Source: Microbacterium sp. AG238
Lineage (GTDB): Bacteria > Actinomycetota > Actinomycetes > Actinomycetales > Microbacteriaceae
Direction: 5' to 3'
Assembly (NCBI RefSeq): GCF_003610405.1
Contig: NZ_RAQC01000001.1
Coordinates: 1,798,001 to 1,862,000 of the forward strand
Length of the DNA: 64,000 nucleotides
Of the stretch, positions 25,092 to 34,543 are shown one piece after another. The notes under the pieces were generated by a model that saw only the letters and a program-made list of their open reading frames with translations, was not told the origin of the DNA and made no database searches. The position numbers were made by a program, and so were the translations under genes. How positions within the stretch are numbered: the first letter of the stretch is position 1; each line of letters starts with the position of its first letter.

Positions 25092-27452
25092 TCAGGCGTC
25101 GACGTTCGCGAGCTGGCGACCCGAGACTTCCTCGAGGATGTCGTCGCCGGGGCGCACGTCGTCGAACGGCGCATCGATCTCGGCACGCTCGAGCATCTCC
25201 GTCATACGACGGCGACGCTGGCGCGTGATGAGCGTGACGACCGAGCCCGTACGACCGGCGCGGCCCGTACGGCCGGCACGGTGCAGGTACGTCTTGTACT
25301 CGTCGGGCGCGTCGGCCTGGATGACCAGATCGATGTCGTCGACGTGGATGCCGCGGGCTGCGACATCCGTCGCGACGAGCACCCGCACCTTGCCGTCGGT
25401 CAGACGCTGCAGGTTGCGCGTCCGCTTGCCCTGGTTGAGGTCACCGTGGAGCGCGACTGCCGCGATTCCGGCATCCTCGAACTGCTCGGCGAGCATCTCC
25501 GTATAGGCACGGGTGCGCGCGAAGACGAGGGTCTTGCCATCCCGGTCGACGAGCGAATTGAGGATCTCGGCCTTGTCGCGGTGGTCGAGGACGAGCACAC
25601 GGTGGTCGATCGTCGACGTGTCCTGGCTCTCGCCCGCGACCTCGTAGACGGCGGGCTCGACGAGGAACTCGTCGACCAGAGCGGCGACCTCGCGGTCGAG
25701 AGTGGCCGAGAACAGCAGCTTCTGCGCGCCGTCCTGCACGAGACGGAGGATGCGCTGCATCGGCTCGAGGAAGCCGAGCTCGCTCATGTGGTCCGCCTCG
25801 TCGAGGACGACGATCCCGACCTCCGAGAGGTCGAGCTTGCCCTGGTTCTGCAGATCTTCGATGCGTCCGGGGGTGCCGATGATGATGTCGACGCCCTTCT
25901 TGAGCGCACCGACCTGACGGGCCTGCGGAACTCCGCCGTAGATCTGCGTCGTGAACAGACCGACGCTGCGCGCGATCGCCTGGACGGTGCGGTCGATCTG
26001 CAGCGCGAGCTCGCGCGTCGGCGCGAGGATCAGAGCCTTCGGCGAGCGTCCGAACTCGCGACGCTTGCCGGCCTGGCTGCGCAGGATCGACTCGACGAGC
26101 GGAGCGCCGAACGCGATCGTCTTGCCCGAGCCGGTGCGACCACGAGCGAGAACATCCTTGCCCTCGAGGATCGGCGGAATGGTCGCCGCCTGAATCGGGA
26201 ACGGGGATGCCGCGCCGAGCGCGTCGAGCTGACGGACGATGTTCTCGCCGAGGCCGAGATCGGCGAACGACGACTGGGCGACGGATGCCGCATCCACGGC
26301 CTCCGCCTGCAGGCGCTCGTGAACGGTGTCGACGTGATCCTGGTGTGCCTTCGACTTCGTCTCGGCGTTCCAGTCCGACCGGTTCGGCCGGTCGCCGGCG
26401 TCGCGGCGGGGACGGTCGCTGACGTCGCGGCGCGGGCGGTCGTCGAACGACCGAGCCGGACGGTCGCCGAAGTCACGACGGGGACGGTCATCACGGTTCG
26501 GACGGTCGCCGAAGTCACGACGGGGGCGGTCGTCGAACGACCGAGCCGGACGGTCGCCGAAGTCACGACGGGGACGGTCATCACGATTCGGGCGGTCCGA
26601 GAAGTCACGACGGGGGCGGTCATCACGGTTCGGACGGTCGCCGAAGTCACGACGGGGACGGTCATCACGATTCGGGCGGTCCGAGAAGTCACGACGCGGA
26701 CGGTCGCCGAACGAACGAGCCGGGCGGTCGCCGGAGTCACGACGCGGACGGTCATCACGATTCGGGCGATCACTGAAATCACGACGCGGCCGGTCATCGA
26801 ACGAACGAGCCGGGCGGTCGCCGGAGTCACGACGCGGACGGTCATCACGATTCGGGCGATCACTGAAATCACGACGCGGCCGGTCATCGAACGAACGAGC
26901 CGGGCGGTCGCCGGAGTCACGACGCGGACGGTCATCACGGTTCGGGCGGTCACTGAAATCACGACGCGGCCGGTCATCGAACGAACGAGCCGAACGGTCG
27001 TCACGACGGGGACGGTCATCACGGAAGGAGGGCCGCGCGTCGCCGAAGGCGCGGCGATCGTCGCGCGGCTGCGCCTCATAGGGGCGGCGGCCACCGGCAT
27101 CCGATCGACGATCGTTTCCGTAGCCGCGCTGCTCCCGCGGTGCGCGGTCATCGCGACCGCCGCGGTCATCGCGGAAAGAACGCTCGCCGCGTCCGCCGCG
27201 GTCGTCGCGCGCCTGCGAACGGATGCCGCGGGCTTCGTCACGGCCCGCGCGCTCCTGCGACGACCAACGGTTCTTGCGGCCGGTGTCCTCGCTCTCGGCG
27301 CGGTAGCCGCGGTGTCCGGGGCTCTTGCTGCCGGGCGTTCCCGCCGACGACTGGCCGGGTCGACGCTTGGCGTCCTGGTAGGAGGTCTTCTTGCCGTAGC
27401 GGGGCTCGAAGTTCTGGGCGCGGCCGCCGGCCGGCTTCTTGCTCTTGGGCAT
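25092..27452 (-). CDS. DEAD-box RNA helicase with repetitive Arg/Asp-rich N-terminal region
   Basis: A 786-residue protein. Residues 1 to about 370 are low-complexity and built of Arg/Asp/Pro repeats (RPRRDFSDRPNRDDRPRRD-like). The helicase core follows with Q-motif FPIQAATIPP, GRTGSGKT, PTRELA, TPGR, LDEADHMSELGF (DEAD), FSATL, TDVAARGIHVDDIDLV and HRAGRTGRAG. It unwinds structured RNA with ATP in the cytoplasm and is probably used in cold or ribosome-related functions; the disordered basic/acidic region would bind RNA or promote condensates. The ATG at 27452 is chosen because the conserved MPKSKKPAGGRA start is typical. Unusually the repeat tail is at the N-terminus. Confidence 0.93.
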   Translation of the reverse strand: MPKSKKPAGGRAQNFEPRYGKKTSYQDAKRRPGQSSAGTPGSKSPGHRGYRAESEDTGRKNRWSSQERAGRDEARGIRSQARDDRGGRGERSFRDDRGGRDDRAPREQRGYGNDRRSDAGGRRPYEAQPRDDRRAFGDARPSFRDDRPRRDDRSARSFDDRPRRDFSDRPNRDDRPRRDSGDRPARSFDDRPRRDFSDRPNRDDRPRRDSGDRPARSFDDRPRRDFSDRPNRDDRPRRDSGDRPARSFGDRPRRDFSDRPNRDDRPRRDFGDRPNRDDRPRRDFSDRPNRDDRPRRDFGDRPARSFDDRPRRDFGDRPNRDDRPRRDFGDRPARSFDDRPRRDVSDRPRRDAGDRPNRSDWNAETKSKAHQDHVDTVHERLQAEAVDAASVAQSSFADLGLGENIVRQLDALGAASPFPIQAATIPPILEGKDVLARGRTGSGKTIAFGAPLVESILRSQAGKRREFGRSPKALILAPTRELALQIDRTVQAIARSVGLFTTQIYGGVPQARQVGALKKGVDIIIGTPGRIEDLQNQGKLDLSEVGIVVLDEADHMSELGFLEPMQRILRLVQDGAQKLLFSATLDREVAALVDEFLVEPAVYEVAGESQDTSTIDHRVLVLDHRDKAEILNSLVDRDGKTLVFARTRAYTEMLAEQFEDAGIAAVALHGDLNQGKRTRNLQRLTDGKVRVLVATDVAARGIHVDDIDLVIQADAPDEYKTYLHRAGRTGRAGRTGSVVTLITRQRRRRMTEMLERAEIDAPFDDVRPGDDILEEVSGRQLANVDA
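26701..27000 (-). repeat. 90-bp tandem repeats in the helicase N-terminal coding region
   Basis: About three copies of a 90-bp unit (for example starting at 26791, 26881 and 26971) are almost identical at DNA level and encode a 30-residue Arg/Asp/Pro-rich unit. More diverged units extend down to about 26400. The period is a multiple of three, so gain or loss of units keeps the frame. Confidence 0.85.
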
Positions 27453-27891
27453 GGGTGTGTCTTTCTGGGTTCTCTGCACGAGAACAGCGCCCGCGCGCAC
27501 GCGGGCAAACCCGGACATCCGTCGGCCGGGGGCCATTCACATGATGGTCATGCGCGCCGATCGGCGCTCACCATCGGCCCCATGGACTCACAAAACCTGT
27601 CGCGATCACGCGCTGCCCAGAGCCGACCCGCCCACGATACGGCATCCGCCTGAGAATCCGCCCGCCGGGTTGCCCGGTGCCGATGCCCGGACTCGATGGA
27701 TGCCGCGACGCAAGGCTTCCGGCACGACACCCCGACTCCTCACCGCCGGCCACGGCGCGCCGCGCGCGATCCATTGCATCGCGGCGAGTCGACAGCCCCG
27801 ACAGAGGACGCCGATCGCCCGTCGGGCCGAGCGCACGAGGCCCGATTCCCGCGGTGCGGCGGCGCCGACGCGAGCCCGAGACGTGCCGCAA
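27453..27891. other. 439-bp gap between the helicase and RND pump genes
   Basis: No convincing gene. It holds a perfect 14-bp palindrome GCGCCGATCGGCGC (27554-27567), a possible -10 on the minus strand (TATCGT, complement of 27634-27639) for the helicase with a long leader, and GGCGAGTCGAC (27783-27793), which equals the right arm of the family B repeat without its partner. It includes both the helicase 5' leader and the 3' flank of the RND gene. Confidence 0.4.
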
Positions 27892-30800
27892 TCAGGCCAG
27901 ACGACGGCGACGGGGTCCGCGAGAGGGCCCGGGGATGCGCTGAGCCTGACGACGGGACGGCCCAGCCCCCGGCACATCCGATTCCACAGCGCGACCGGCA
28001 CTGGTATCGGCGTCGGCCCCGGCGTGGTCGTCCGCCGCGACGGGGATGACGAGATGCGTCGGCGCGTCGGTCGAGCCATCCACCGGCACGACGAGGTGGG
28101 TGGGCTCGGCCGTCGCGGCCTCGGCGAGGCGCCGCTGGCGACGAGTCATCGGCGCTGTACCAGCCGAACCGGCACCGGCAACCAAACCAGCGCCAGCCCC
28201 GGCCCCCGCAGCACCCGCACCATCCGCACCATCCGCACCCGCGTCCCCGCGGCGCCGCGCCTCACGGCGCTCGCGTGCGCCCTCGACGAGGTTGTACAGG
28301 GTCGGCAGCACGAGCAGGGTCAGCAGCGTCGACGAGATGAGCCCGCCGATGACGACGATCGCCAGCGGCTGCGAGATGAACCCGCCGTGCCCGGTGATCC
28401 CGAGGCCCATGGGCGTCAGGGCGAAGATCGTCGCGAGCGCGGTCATGAGGATCGGTCGCAGACGACGCGATCCTCCGGCCATGGTCGCGTCGTGGGCCGA
28501 CAGCCCCTTCTCGCGGTACTGGTTGACCAGGTCGATGAGCACGATCGCGTTGGTCACGACGATGCCGATGAGCATCAGGACGCCGATGAGCGACGCGACG
28601 CCCAGCGGCACCCCCGTCGCGATCTGCAGCAGGATCGCGCCGGTCGCCGCGAACGGCACCGAGATCAGCAGCAGCAGGGGCTGTCGCAGCGACTTGAAGG
28701 TCGCGACCATCACGATGTAGACGATGAGGATGGCGGCGAGCGCGGCGAGTCCGAGCTGCCCGAAGGCATCCTGCTGCTGCGTCAGCACACCGCCGATCTC
28801 GGCATCCGCGCCCTGCGGCAGCTCGACGGCGTCGAGCGCGTCGGAGACCACAGCGGATGCCGCGTTGAGGTCGTCGCCCGCGGGGGTGACGGTGACCGTG
28901 GCGGTGCGCTGACCACGCTGGGTCGTGATCGAGGTCGGCCCCTCGCTCTGCTCGACGGTGGCGACGTCCTGCAGCGGGATGGGCCCGCCGGCGGTCGGGA
29001 TCGTGAGCTGCCGCAGCTCGTCGATCGACGCGGGCGCTTGCGACGCCGCGAGGTAGACCGTGAGCGAGGTGTCATCGATCTCGACGGTGCCGATCGACTG
29101 CGGTTGCATCGTGCCCGAGACGATGCCTCCCACCGCGACCTCCGACAGGCCGCGGGATGCCGCCGCGTCGCGGTCGACGGTCACGGCGATGTAGGGCAAC
29201 GAGGCCGAGAGGTTGGACGTGACCTGGCTGACGCCGTCGGCATCCTGCAGCGACGCGACGACGGCGTCGGTCGCTTCGCTCAGCGCCGTCTGGTCGGGCG
29301 CGGTCACGTCGATCTCGATGTCGCTCGAGCCGAATCCGCCGCCACCCGCGGCGATCTGGATGTCGCCGACGCCCTCGAGGTCGGCCACGGCACGCTGCAC
29401 GCGATCGCGCACGTCGAGCTGGTCGGCCGAGCTGTCGGTTGTGATCGAGTAGGTCACTCCGCCGCCCCCGCCAGAGAAGGCGTCGCGCAGCTGTGATCCG
29501 GACGAGCCGATCGACACCTGCACGGCGTCGATGCCCTCGAGCCCGGTGATCGCGTCTTCGACGCGCTGCGCGGCGGCGTCCTCGGCCTCGAGGGATGCCG
29601 CCGGCCCGAGCGTCTGCGTCATGGTGAAGGTGTTCTGACCCGAGTCGCCGAGGAAGTTCGTCTTCATCAGCGGCACAGCGGCCAGGGTGCCGCCCAGCAC
29701 GAGGACGGCCAGCACGAGCGTGACGGCCGAGTGGCGGAGGGTCCAGCGGAGGATCGGGAGGTAGGCCTTCTGCAGCCGCGACGGCGGCGCCTCGGGGTCT
29801 TCGGGGTCGATGCGGCGGCCGTCGGGCGTGGTGACGGGCTTGCCCGGACGGAGGAACCAGTACGCGAGCACCGGCACGATCGTCAACGAGACGAACAGCG
29901 ACGCCGACATCGCGATGGTCACGGTCAGGGCGAACGGGCGGAACAGCTCGCCGGTCAGGTCGCCGACGAAGGCGATCGGCAGGAACACGGCGACGGTGGT
30001 GATCGTCGACGCCGTGATGGCGGCGGCCACCTCTCGGACGGCCAGGGTGATGGCGGCGAGCTTGTCGGCGCCCTCGACGTAGTGCCGTTTGATGTTCTCG
30101 ATGACGACGATCGAGTCGTCGACGACGCGGCCGATGGCGATCGTGAGCGCACCGAGGGTCAGGATGTTGAGCGAGTAGCCGAACGCCTGGATGCCGACGA
30201 AGGTGATGAGCACGCTCGTGGGGATCGAGATCGCGGTCACGATCGTCGAGCGCACCGACAGCAGGAAGACGAGGATCACGAGCACCGCGAACACGAGGCC
30301 GAGCAGGCCTTCCTGCGCGAGAGCCTCGATCGACTGCTCGATGAACGGAGCCTGGTCGAAGACGACGGTGAACTGGGCGTCGCCGCCGAGGTCGTCCTCG
30401 AGCGCGGGGAGGGCGTCGAGCACGCCGCGCGACACGTCGACGGTGTTGGCGGCGGGCAGCTTGGTGACCGCGATGGTCAGCGCCGGCTCGCCGTCGACAC
30501 GCGAGATGGAGGTGACCGGTGACGGTTCCTGCGCGACGGTGGCGACGTCGCCGATCGTGGTCGTGCCCCCGGCGAGCTGCGCGGCATCCGTCGGCACGAG
30601 CGGCAGCGCCGACAGCTCGTCGACCGAGGCGATCTTCGCGCCGGTCTGCACGGTCAGCGACTGGTCGCCCTCGGTGATCTCGCCACCGGGGAAGAGCACC
30701 CCGTTCTGGTCGAGCGCGTCACGGATGGCCTGCTGCGTGAAGCCGGCCTCGGCGAGCGCGGTCTGGTCGGGGGTGATCGTGATGCGCTCGACACGGCCGC

Positions 30801-31329
30801 CGACGACCTGTGCGGCGTTGACGCCGTCGACGTCTTCGAGGTCGGGGATGACCGTGCTCTCGAGGCGGGCCTGCACCGATTCGGCGTCGTCGTAGCCGGT
30901 GACCGCCAGCTGGATCACGGGCAGGTCGTCGAGCGAGAAGCTCAGCACGTTCGGGGTGACCCCGTCGGGTAGCTGGCTGTCGATGCGGTTGATGGCCTGC
31001 AGGATCTTCTGCTCGGCGGTCGCCAGGTCGGTGCCGTAGGTGAACGACGCCTGGATGATCGAGGCGTTCGTCGAGCTGGTCGCCGTCGTCGACTCGAGCC
31101 CGGGAACACCCTGGATCGCGGTCTCGATGGGGGTCGAGACATCGGTGTTGACCACTTCGGGCGAGGCGCCGGGGTAGGTCGTGACCACGGAGAGCTGGGG
31201 CAGCTCGATCGAGGGGATGAGCTCCTGCTTGAGGTTCGTGAGTGCGAGCCCGCCGAACACCGCGGCGACGATCGTGATGAGCGCGATCAGAGCGCGGTTC
31301 TTCAGGCTGAGGACGGCGAGTTTCGACAC
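27892..31329 (-). CDS. RND (AcrB/SwrC-like) efflux transporter
   Basis: A 1145-residue RND pump with an N-terminal helix, a large outside loop (NLKQELIPSIELPQLSV, VVTTYPGASPEVV), a TM2-6 block containing GRVVDDSIVVIENI (the paired Asp of TM4), a second loop, and a TM8-12 block with GIVVTNAIVLIDLVNQ. Gram-positive relatives such as SwrC export surfactants or lipids. The Lys of TM10 found in AcrB is absent, as in other Gram-positive members. The last 130 residues are a Gly/Ala-rich and Arg-rich tail in the cytoplasm. I chose GTG at 31329 because GAGGGA precedes it and the start MSKLAVLSLKNRALIAL is typical. No membrane-fusion or outer-membrane partner is next to it. Confidence 0.92.
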   Translation of the reverse strand: MSKLAVLSLKNRALIALITIVAAVFGGLALTNLKQELIPSIELPQLSVVTTYPGASPEVVNTDVSTPIETAIQGVPGLESTTATSSTNASIIQASFTYGTDLATAEQKILQAINRIDSQLPDGVTPNVLSFSLDDLPVIQLAVTGYDDAESVQARLESTVIPDLEDVDGVNAAQVVGGRVERITITPDQTALAEAGFTQQAIRDALDQNGVLFPGGEITEGDQSLTVQTGAKIASVDELSALPLVPTDAAQLAGGTTTIGDVATVAQEPSPVTSISRVDGEPALTIAVTKLPAANTVDVSRGVLDALPALEDDLGGDAQFTVVFDQAPFIEQSIEALAQEGLLGLVFAVLVILVFLLSVRSTIVTAISIPTSVLITFVGIQAFGYSLNILTLGALTIAIGRVVDDSIVVIENIKRHYVEGADKLAAITLAVREVAAAITASTITTVAVFLPIAFVGDLTGELFRPFALTVTIAMSASLFVSLTIVPVLAYWFLRPGKPVTTPDGRRIDPEDPEAPPSRLQKAYLPILRWTLRHSAVTLVLAVLVLGGTLAAVPLMKTNFLGDSGQNTFTMTQTLGPAASLEAEDAAAQRVEDAITGLEGIDAVQVSIGSSGSQLRDAFSGGGGGVTYSITTDSSADQLDVRDRVQRAVADLEGVGDIQIAAGGGGFGSSDIEIDVTAPDQTALSEATDAVVASLQDADGVSQVTSNLSASLPYIAVTVDRDAAASRGLSEVAVGGIVSGTMQPQSIGTVEIDDTSLTVYLAASQAPASIDELRQLTIPTAGGPIPLQDVATVEQSEGPTSITTQRGQRTATVTVTPAGDDLNAASAVVSDALDAVELPQGADAEIGGVLTQQQDAFGQLGLAALAAILIVYIVMVATFKSLRQPLLLLISVPFAATGAILLQIATGVPLGVASLIGVLMLIGIVVTNAIVLIDLVNQYREKGLSAHDATMAGGSRRLRPILMTALATIFALTPMGLGITGHGGFISQPLAIVVIGGLISSTLLTLLVLPTLYNLVEGARERREARRRGDAGADGADGAGAAGAGAGAGLVAGAGSAGTAPMTRRQRRLAEAATAEPTHLVVPVDGSTDAPTHLVIPVAADDHAGADADTSAGRAVESDVPGAGPSRRQAQRIPGPSRGPRRRRLA

Positions 31330-31392
31330 GGGTTCCCTCGGGCGCACCGGACCGGCGCAGGTAGGTGTGATGCAGGCGAACGCGACGCGCTC

Positions 31393-31414
31393 GTCGATAC
31401 ATGGATGTATCGAC
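31393..31414. promoter_or_regulatory. Perfect operator-like palindrome upstream of the RND pump gene
   Basis: GTCGATACAT (31393-31402) and ATGTATCGAC (31405-31414) are perfect inverted repeats around GG. It lies 64 bases upstream of the RND start and resembles TetR- or PadR-type operators. No such regulator gene is adjacent. Confidence 0.65.
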
Positions 31415-31450
31415 CTCAGTATCCCACGCGGTCGCGGGCGGAGCGTGGGC

Positions 31451-31837
31451 TCAGCCTGGGAGCAATCCCCCGATGACGATGCCGATCGCCGCAGCGATGA
31501 CGGCCATCGCGAAGGTGCCGACCAGGTTCACGACCGCCCAGTCGCGCCGCCCACGCCGCATCAGCTGGATCGTCTCGACCGACACCGTGCTGAACGTCGT
31601 GTATCCGCCCAGCAGGCCGATGCCGAGAACGGCCAGCCAGTCGGGCGCGACGAGCGTGCCGAGTCCGGTCAGGAGCCCGAGCAGCCCGGACCCCGTGACG
31701 TTGATCACCAGGATGCCGACGGGGAAGGCGTCGCGCCGCCCCCGCATGAGCACGACGTCGAGGACGTAGCGGATGCCGGCCCCCAGGCCGCCTGCGACGA
31801 TGAGGCCCACGAGCATCCCGGCGCTCACCCCGTTCAT
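31451..31837 (-). CDS. crcB: Fluoride channel subunit FluC/CrcB (second gene)
   Basis: A 128-residue four-helix membrane protein of the Fluc/CrcB family. It has GAGIRYVLD (G-x-x-x-R-Y), INVTGSGLLG (channel Asn) and GGYTTFSTVSVET (GG-x-T-T-F-S with the central Na+ site). These proteins expel toxic fluoride passively. Its ATG overlaps the stop of the other crcB gene (ATGA), so the two probably form a heterodimeric channel, as in other Gram-positive bacteria with paired genes. No fluoride riboswitch was seen upstream of the pair. Confidence 0.93.
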   Translation of the reverse strand: MNGVSAGMLVGLIVAGGLGAGIRYVLDVVLMRGRRDAFPVGILVINVTGSGLLGLLTGLGTLVAPDWLAVLGIGLLGGYTTFSTVSVETIQLMRRGRRDWAVVNLVGTFAMAVIAAAIGIVIGGLLPG

Positions 31838-32238
31838 GCGGCATCCGTTTCGGGGCGGGTGCCGAGGGCGAGTCCGAGTGCCGCGGCGACGAGACCCCCG
31901 ACGAGGCTGACCGCGATGAGGGCGAGTCCGACGATCGGCGCGGCGGTGGCGACCTGGATCGATTGCACGGCGAAGGCGCTGTAGGTGGTGAAACCGCCGA
32001 GCACGCCGGTGCCGGCGAACGCGCGGAGCCGTGGCCGGGTGGCAGCCCACCGGCCCGCGACGATGCCGAGCAGGAATGATCCGAGCAGATTGCAGCCGAG
32101 CGTGACCGCGGGCACCGCGAGCGGGTGCGCCCATCCCGTGAACGGAAGGGTGAACGCGGCGCGCACGGCGACGCCGACCGCACCGCCGATCACGACGAGG
32201 ATCAGCGTGAGCGGCGAGATGCGCGCCCGCTCGACCAC
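31834..32238 (-). CDS. crcB: Fluoride channel subunit FluC/CrcB (first gene)
   Basis: A 134-residue Fluc/CrcB protein with VGVAVRAAFT, LGCNLLGSFLLG and GGFTTYSAFAVQ, the same pattern as its partner. The GTG at 32238 is chosen; the longer open frame starts in unrelated sequence near the divergent DhaK gene. It is the first gene of the two-gene pair and precedes it by an ATGA overlap. Four helices expected. Confidence 0.92.
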   Translation of the reverse strand: MVERARISPLTLILVVIGGAVGVAVRAAFTLPFTGWAHPLAVPAVTLGCNLLGSFLLGIVAGRWAATRPRLRAFAGTGVLGGFTTYSAFAVQSIQVATAAPIVGLALIAVSLVGGLVAAALGLALGTRPETDAA

Positions 32239-32301
32239 GTCGCCACCGTAGACCCGGCGGCCGATCGGCGGATGCCGCCACTCCGGGTCGCACCTCGGCT
32301 C

Positions 32302-32316
32302 ATTTCCTATAGGATC
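32302..32316. promoter_or_regulatory. GntR-type operator copy 1, before the DhaK gene
   Basis: ATTTCCTATAGGATC contains the perfect 10-bp palindrome TCCTATAGGA (32305-32314) and overlaps a TATAGGAT -10-like hexamer. The same 15 bases occur at 36075-36089 before the PF01261 gene, and both are followed by A-C-G. The GntR gene lies between the two sites. Binding by that protein is inferred. Confidence 0.7.
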
Positions 32317-32354
32317 GACGAAAGGTTTGCTCCCCCATCGCAGAGGAGAACGCA

Positions 32355-34076
32355 ATGACGCGTCTGTTCAACGACCCCGACGAGTTCGTCGAGGATTCCG
32401 TCGCCGGTTTCGTCGCGGCATCCGCCCGGTGGGTCCGCCCCGTCACGGGAGGCGTCGTCCGCTCGACCCGCGGCGCGGAGCCGACGGTCGCTGTCGTCGT
32501 GGGGGGCGGCAGCGGCCACTACCCCGCGTTCGCCGGGCTCGTCGGTCCGGGCCTCGCGCACGGCGCGGTGATGGGCAACGTGTTCGCGTCGCCGTCGGCG
32601 CACCAGGTGCGATCCGTCGCGAAGGCCGCCCACGAGGGCCGCGGCGTGCTGCTCAGCTACGGCAACTACGCCGGCGACGTCCTGCATTTCACGCAAGCCC
32701 AGGACCGCCTTCGCGAGTCGGGGGTCGACTGCCGCACCGTGACGGTCACCGACGACATCTCCAGCGCCCCCGCGCACGAGCGCGAGAAGCGGCGCGGCAT
32801 CGCCGGCGACCTCGTCGTCTTCAAGATCGCCGGCGCAGCCGCGGAGGAGGGCCTCGATCTCGACGACGTCGAGCGCCTCGCGCGGCTCGCCAACGACCGC
32901 ACCCGCTCGCTCGGCGTCGCGTTCGGCGGCTGCACCCTGCCCGGCGCGACCGAGCCGCTCTTCACGGTGCCGGAGGGCCGCATGGCAGTCGGCCTCGGCA
33001 TCCACGGCGAGCCCGGCATCGACGAGGTCGACATCCCCACCGCCTCCGAGCTCGCGCGACTGTTGGTCGAGCGACTCCTCGCGGAGCGGCCCGACGACGC
33101 GACGGCGAACCGCGTGGTGCCGATCCTGAACGGACTCGGCTCGGTGAAGTACGAGGAGCTCTACGTCGTGTACGCGGCGCTCGACCGCCTGCTCACCGAA
33201 GCGGGGGTCGAGGTCGTCTCCCCCGAGGTCGGCGAGTTCTGCACGAGCTTCGACATGGCGGGCGTCTCGCTCACTCTGCTGTGGCTCGACGACGAGCTCG
33301 ACCGGCTGTGGCACGCCTCGTGCGACACCCCCGCGTTCCGTCGCGGCTCGGTGGACGGCCGGGTCGCGGTGACGGCCGTCGCCGACGACGAGGCCGATGA
33401 AACCGAGGCGATCGGGCCGGCGTCAGAGGAGTCGCGCCGCGCGGCCGCCGTCGTCGCCCGCGCCCTCGAGGCCATCGCGGCGATGCTCGACGATCAGGCC
33501 GATGAGCTCGGACGCATCGACCGCATCGCGGGCGACGGCGACCACGGCATCGGGATGCAGCGCGGCAGCCGCGCCGCCGCGCACGCGGCATCCCGGGCCA
33601 TCGCCGCCGGTGCGGGCGCGCGGACGGCATTGCAGCACGCCGGCGACGCGTGGGCCGACAAGGGCGGCGGCACGTCGGGCGCGATCTGGGGCGAGATGCT
33701 CCTCGACCTCGGCGCGGCCCTCGGCGACGACGACGCGGTCGATGCCGAGATCCTGTCGGCCGGCGTCGGACGCATGAAGGATGCCGTGATGTCGTTCGGC
33801 AAGGCCACGGTGGGCGACAAGACGATGATCGACGCGATCGTGCCGTTCGCCGACACGCTCCGCGACCGGCTCGCCCAGGGCGATGCCCTGCTCGACGCCT
33901 GGGAGACAGCCGCCGACGCCGCACAGGCCGCCGCTCAGGCGACCGCCCAGCTCACCGCCCGGCTCGGTCGAGCCCGTACCCACGGCGACCGGAGCCTCGG
34001 CACCCCCGACCCCGGTGCGATCTCTTTCGCACTGGTCACCCGCACGGTTCTCGATGTCCTGAAGGAGGACGCCTGA
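32355..34076 (+). CDS. DhaK-DhaL fusion kinase, dihydroxyacetone/L-erythrulose kinase type
   Basis: A 573-residue ATP-dependent Dak kinase. The DhaK part (1-330) has [33 protein letters not shown], and His217 (LGIHGEPG), the covalent hemiaminal His. A linker leads to DhaL (about 365-573) with [12 protein letters not shown] and [10 protein letters not shown] for Mg-ATP. The family phosphorylates dihydroxyacetone or, in LerK of Mycobacterium smegmatis, L-erythrulose. Neighbouring EryI/DerI-like and TIM-like isomerases favour L-erythrulose as substrate; this is inference from gene context. GAGGAG precedes the ATG; the promoter has the GntR operator. Four-base spacing to the next gene. Confidence 0.88.
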   Translation: MTRLFNDPDEFVEDSVAGFVAASARWVRPVTGGVVRSTRGAEPTVAVVVGGGSGHYPAFAGLVGPGLAHGAVMGNVFASPSAHQVRSVAKAAHEGRGVLLSYGNYAGDVLHFTQAQDRLRESGVDCRTVTVTDDISSAPAHEREKRRGIAGDLVVFKIAGAAAEEGLDLDDVERLARLANDRTRSLGVAFGGCTLPGATEPLFTVPEGRMAVGLGIHGEPGIDEVDIPTASELARLLVERLLAERPDDATANRVVPILNGLGSVKYEELYVVYAALDRLLTEAGVEVVSPEVGEFCTSFDMAGVSLTLLWLDDELDRLWHASCDTPAFRRGSVDGRVAVTAVADDEADETEAIGPASEESRRAAAVVARALEAIAAMLDDQADELGRIDRIAGDGDHGIGMQRGSRAAAHAASRAIAAGAGARTALQHAGDAWADKGGGTSGAIWGEMLLDLGAALGDDDAVDAEILSAGVGRMKDAVMSFGKATVGDKTMIDAIVPFADTLRDRLAQGDALLDAWETAADAAQAAAQATAQLTARLGRARTHGDRSLGTPDPGAISFALVTRTVLDVLKEDA

Positions 34077-34077
34077 C

Positions 34078-34533
34078 ATGGCACTGCGACTGATCGTCGG
34101 CTCGGATGACGCCGGCTTCGAGTACAAGGAACGCATCAAGGCCGACCTGGAGGCGAACCCCCTGGTCGCCGAAGTGATCGATGTCGGCGTGGACGCCGAC
34201 AGCCACACCAACTACCCCGCGGTCGCCACCGCGGCCGCCGAGCGGGTGCGCGACGGCGAGGCCGATCGCGCGATCCTCATCTGCGGCACCGGGCTCGGTG
34301 TCGCGATCGCCGCGAACAAGGTCACCGGCATCCGCGCGGTCACGGCGCACGATTCCTACTCGGTCGAGCGGTCGATCCTCTCGAACGACGCGCAGGTGCT
34401 GTGCATGGGCCAGCGCGTCGTCGGGATCGAGCTGGCGCGACGTCTGGCTGCGGAATGGCTGACCTACACCTTCGACACCTCGAGCGCCTCGGCCGAGAAG
34501 GTGCGCGAGATCTGCGCGTACGAAGAGGGGTGA
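34078..34533 (+). CDS. RpiB-family isomerase, EryI/DerI type (D-erythrulose 4-phosphate isomerase)
   Basis: A 151-residue RpiB-fold protein. The usual GSDHAG active-site start reads GSDDAG (Asp11 instead of His). The rest ([17 protein letters not shown], Cys69; [30 protein letters not shown]) matches the EryI/DerI subgroup, which interconverts D-erythrulose 4-phosphate and D-erythrose 4-phosphate. The protein is thus more likely a C4 than a ribose-phosphate isomerase. It begins one base after the DhaK stop and is followed by the TIM-like gene ten bases later. Assignment of the substrate is by subgroup similarity and context. Confidence 0.85.
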   Translation: MALRLIVGSDDAGFEYKERIKADLEANPLVAEVIDVGVDADSHTNYPAVATAAAERVRDGEADRAILICGTGLGVAIAANKVTGIRAVTAHDSYSVERSILSNDAQVLCMGQRVVGIELARRLAAEWLTYTFDTSSASAEKVREICAYEEG

Positions 34534-34543
34534 GGACCGCCCG

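Noticed and set aside
25281..27653. 790-residue open frame opposite the helicase gene
   Set aside because: The Thr/Val repeats are the complement of the Arg/Asp repeat region, and the true gene has all DEAD-box motifs.
27568..27891. 107-residue open frame in the helicase-RND gap
   Set aside because: Arg/Gly-rich shadow sequence with no ribosome site or recognisable domain.
32239..32354. Fluoride riboswitch upstream of the crcB pair
   Set aside because: I saw no crcB-motif fold; the region holds the divergent DhaK promoter and operator.
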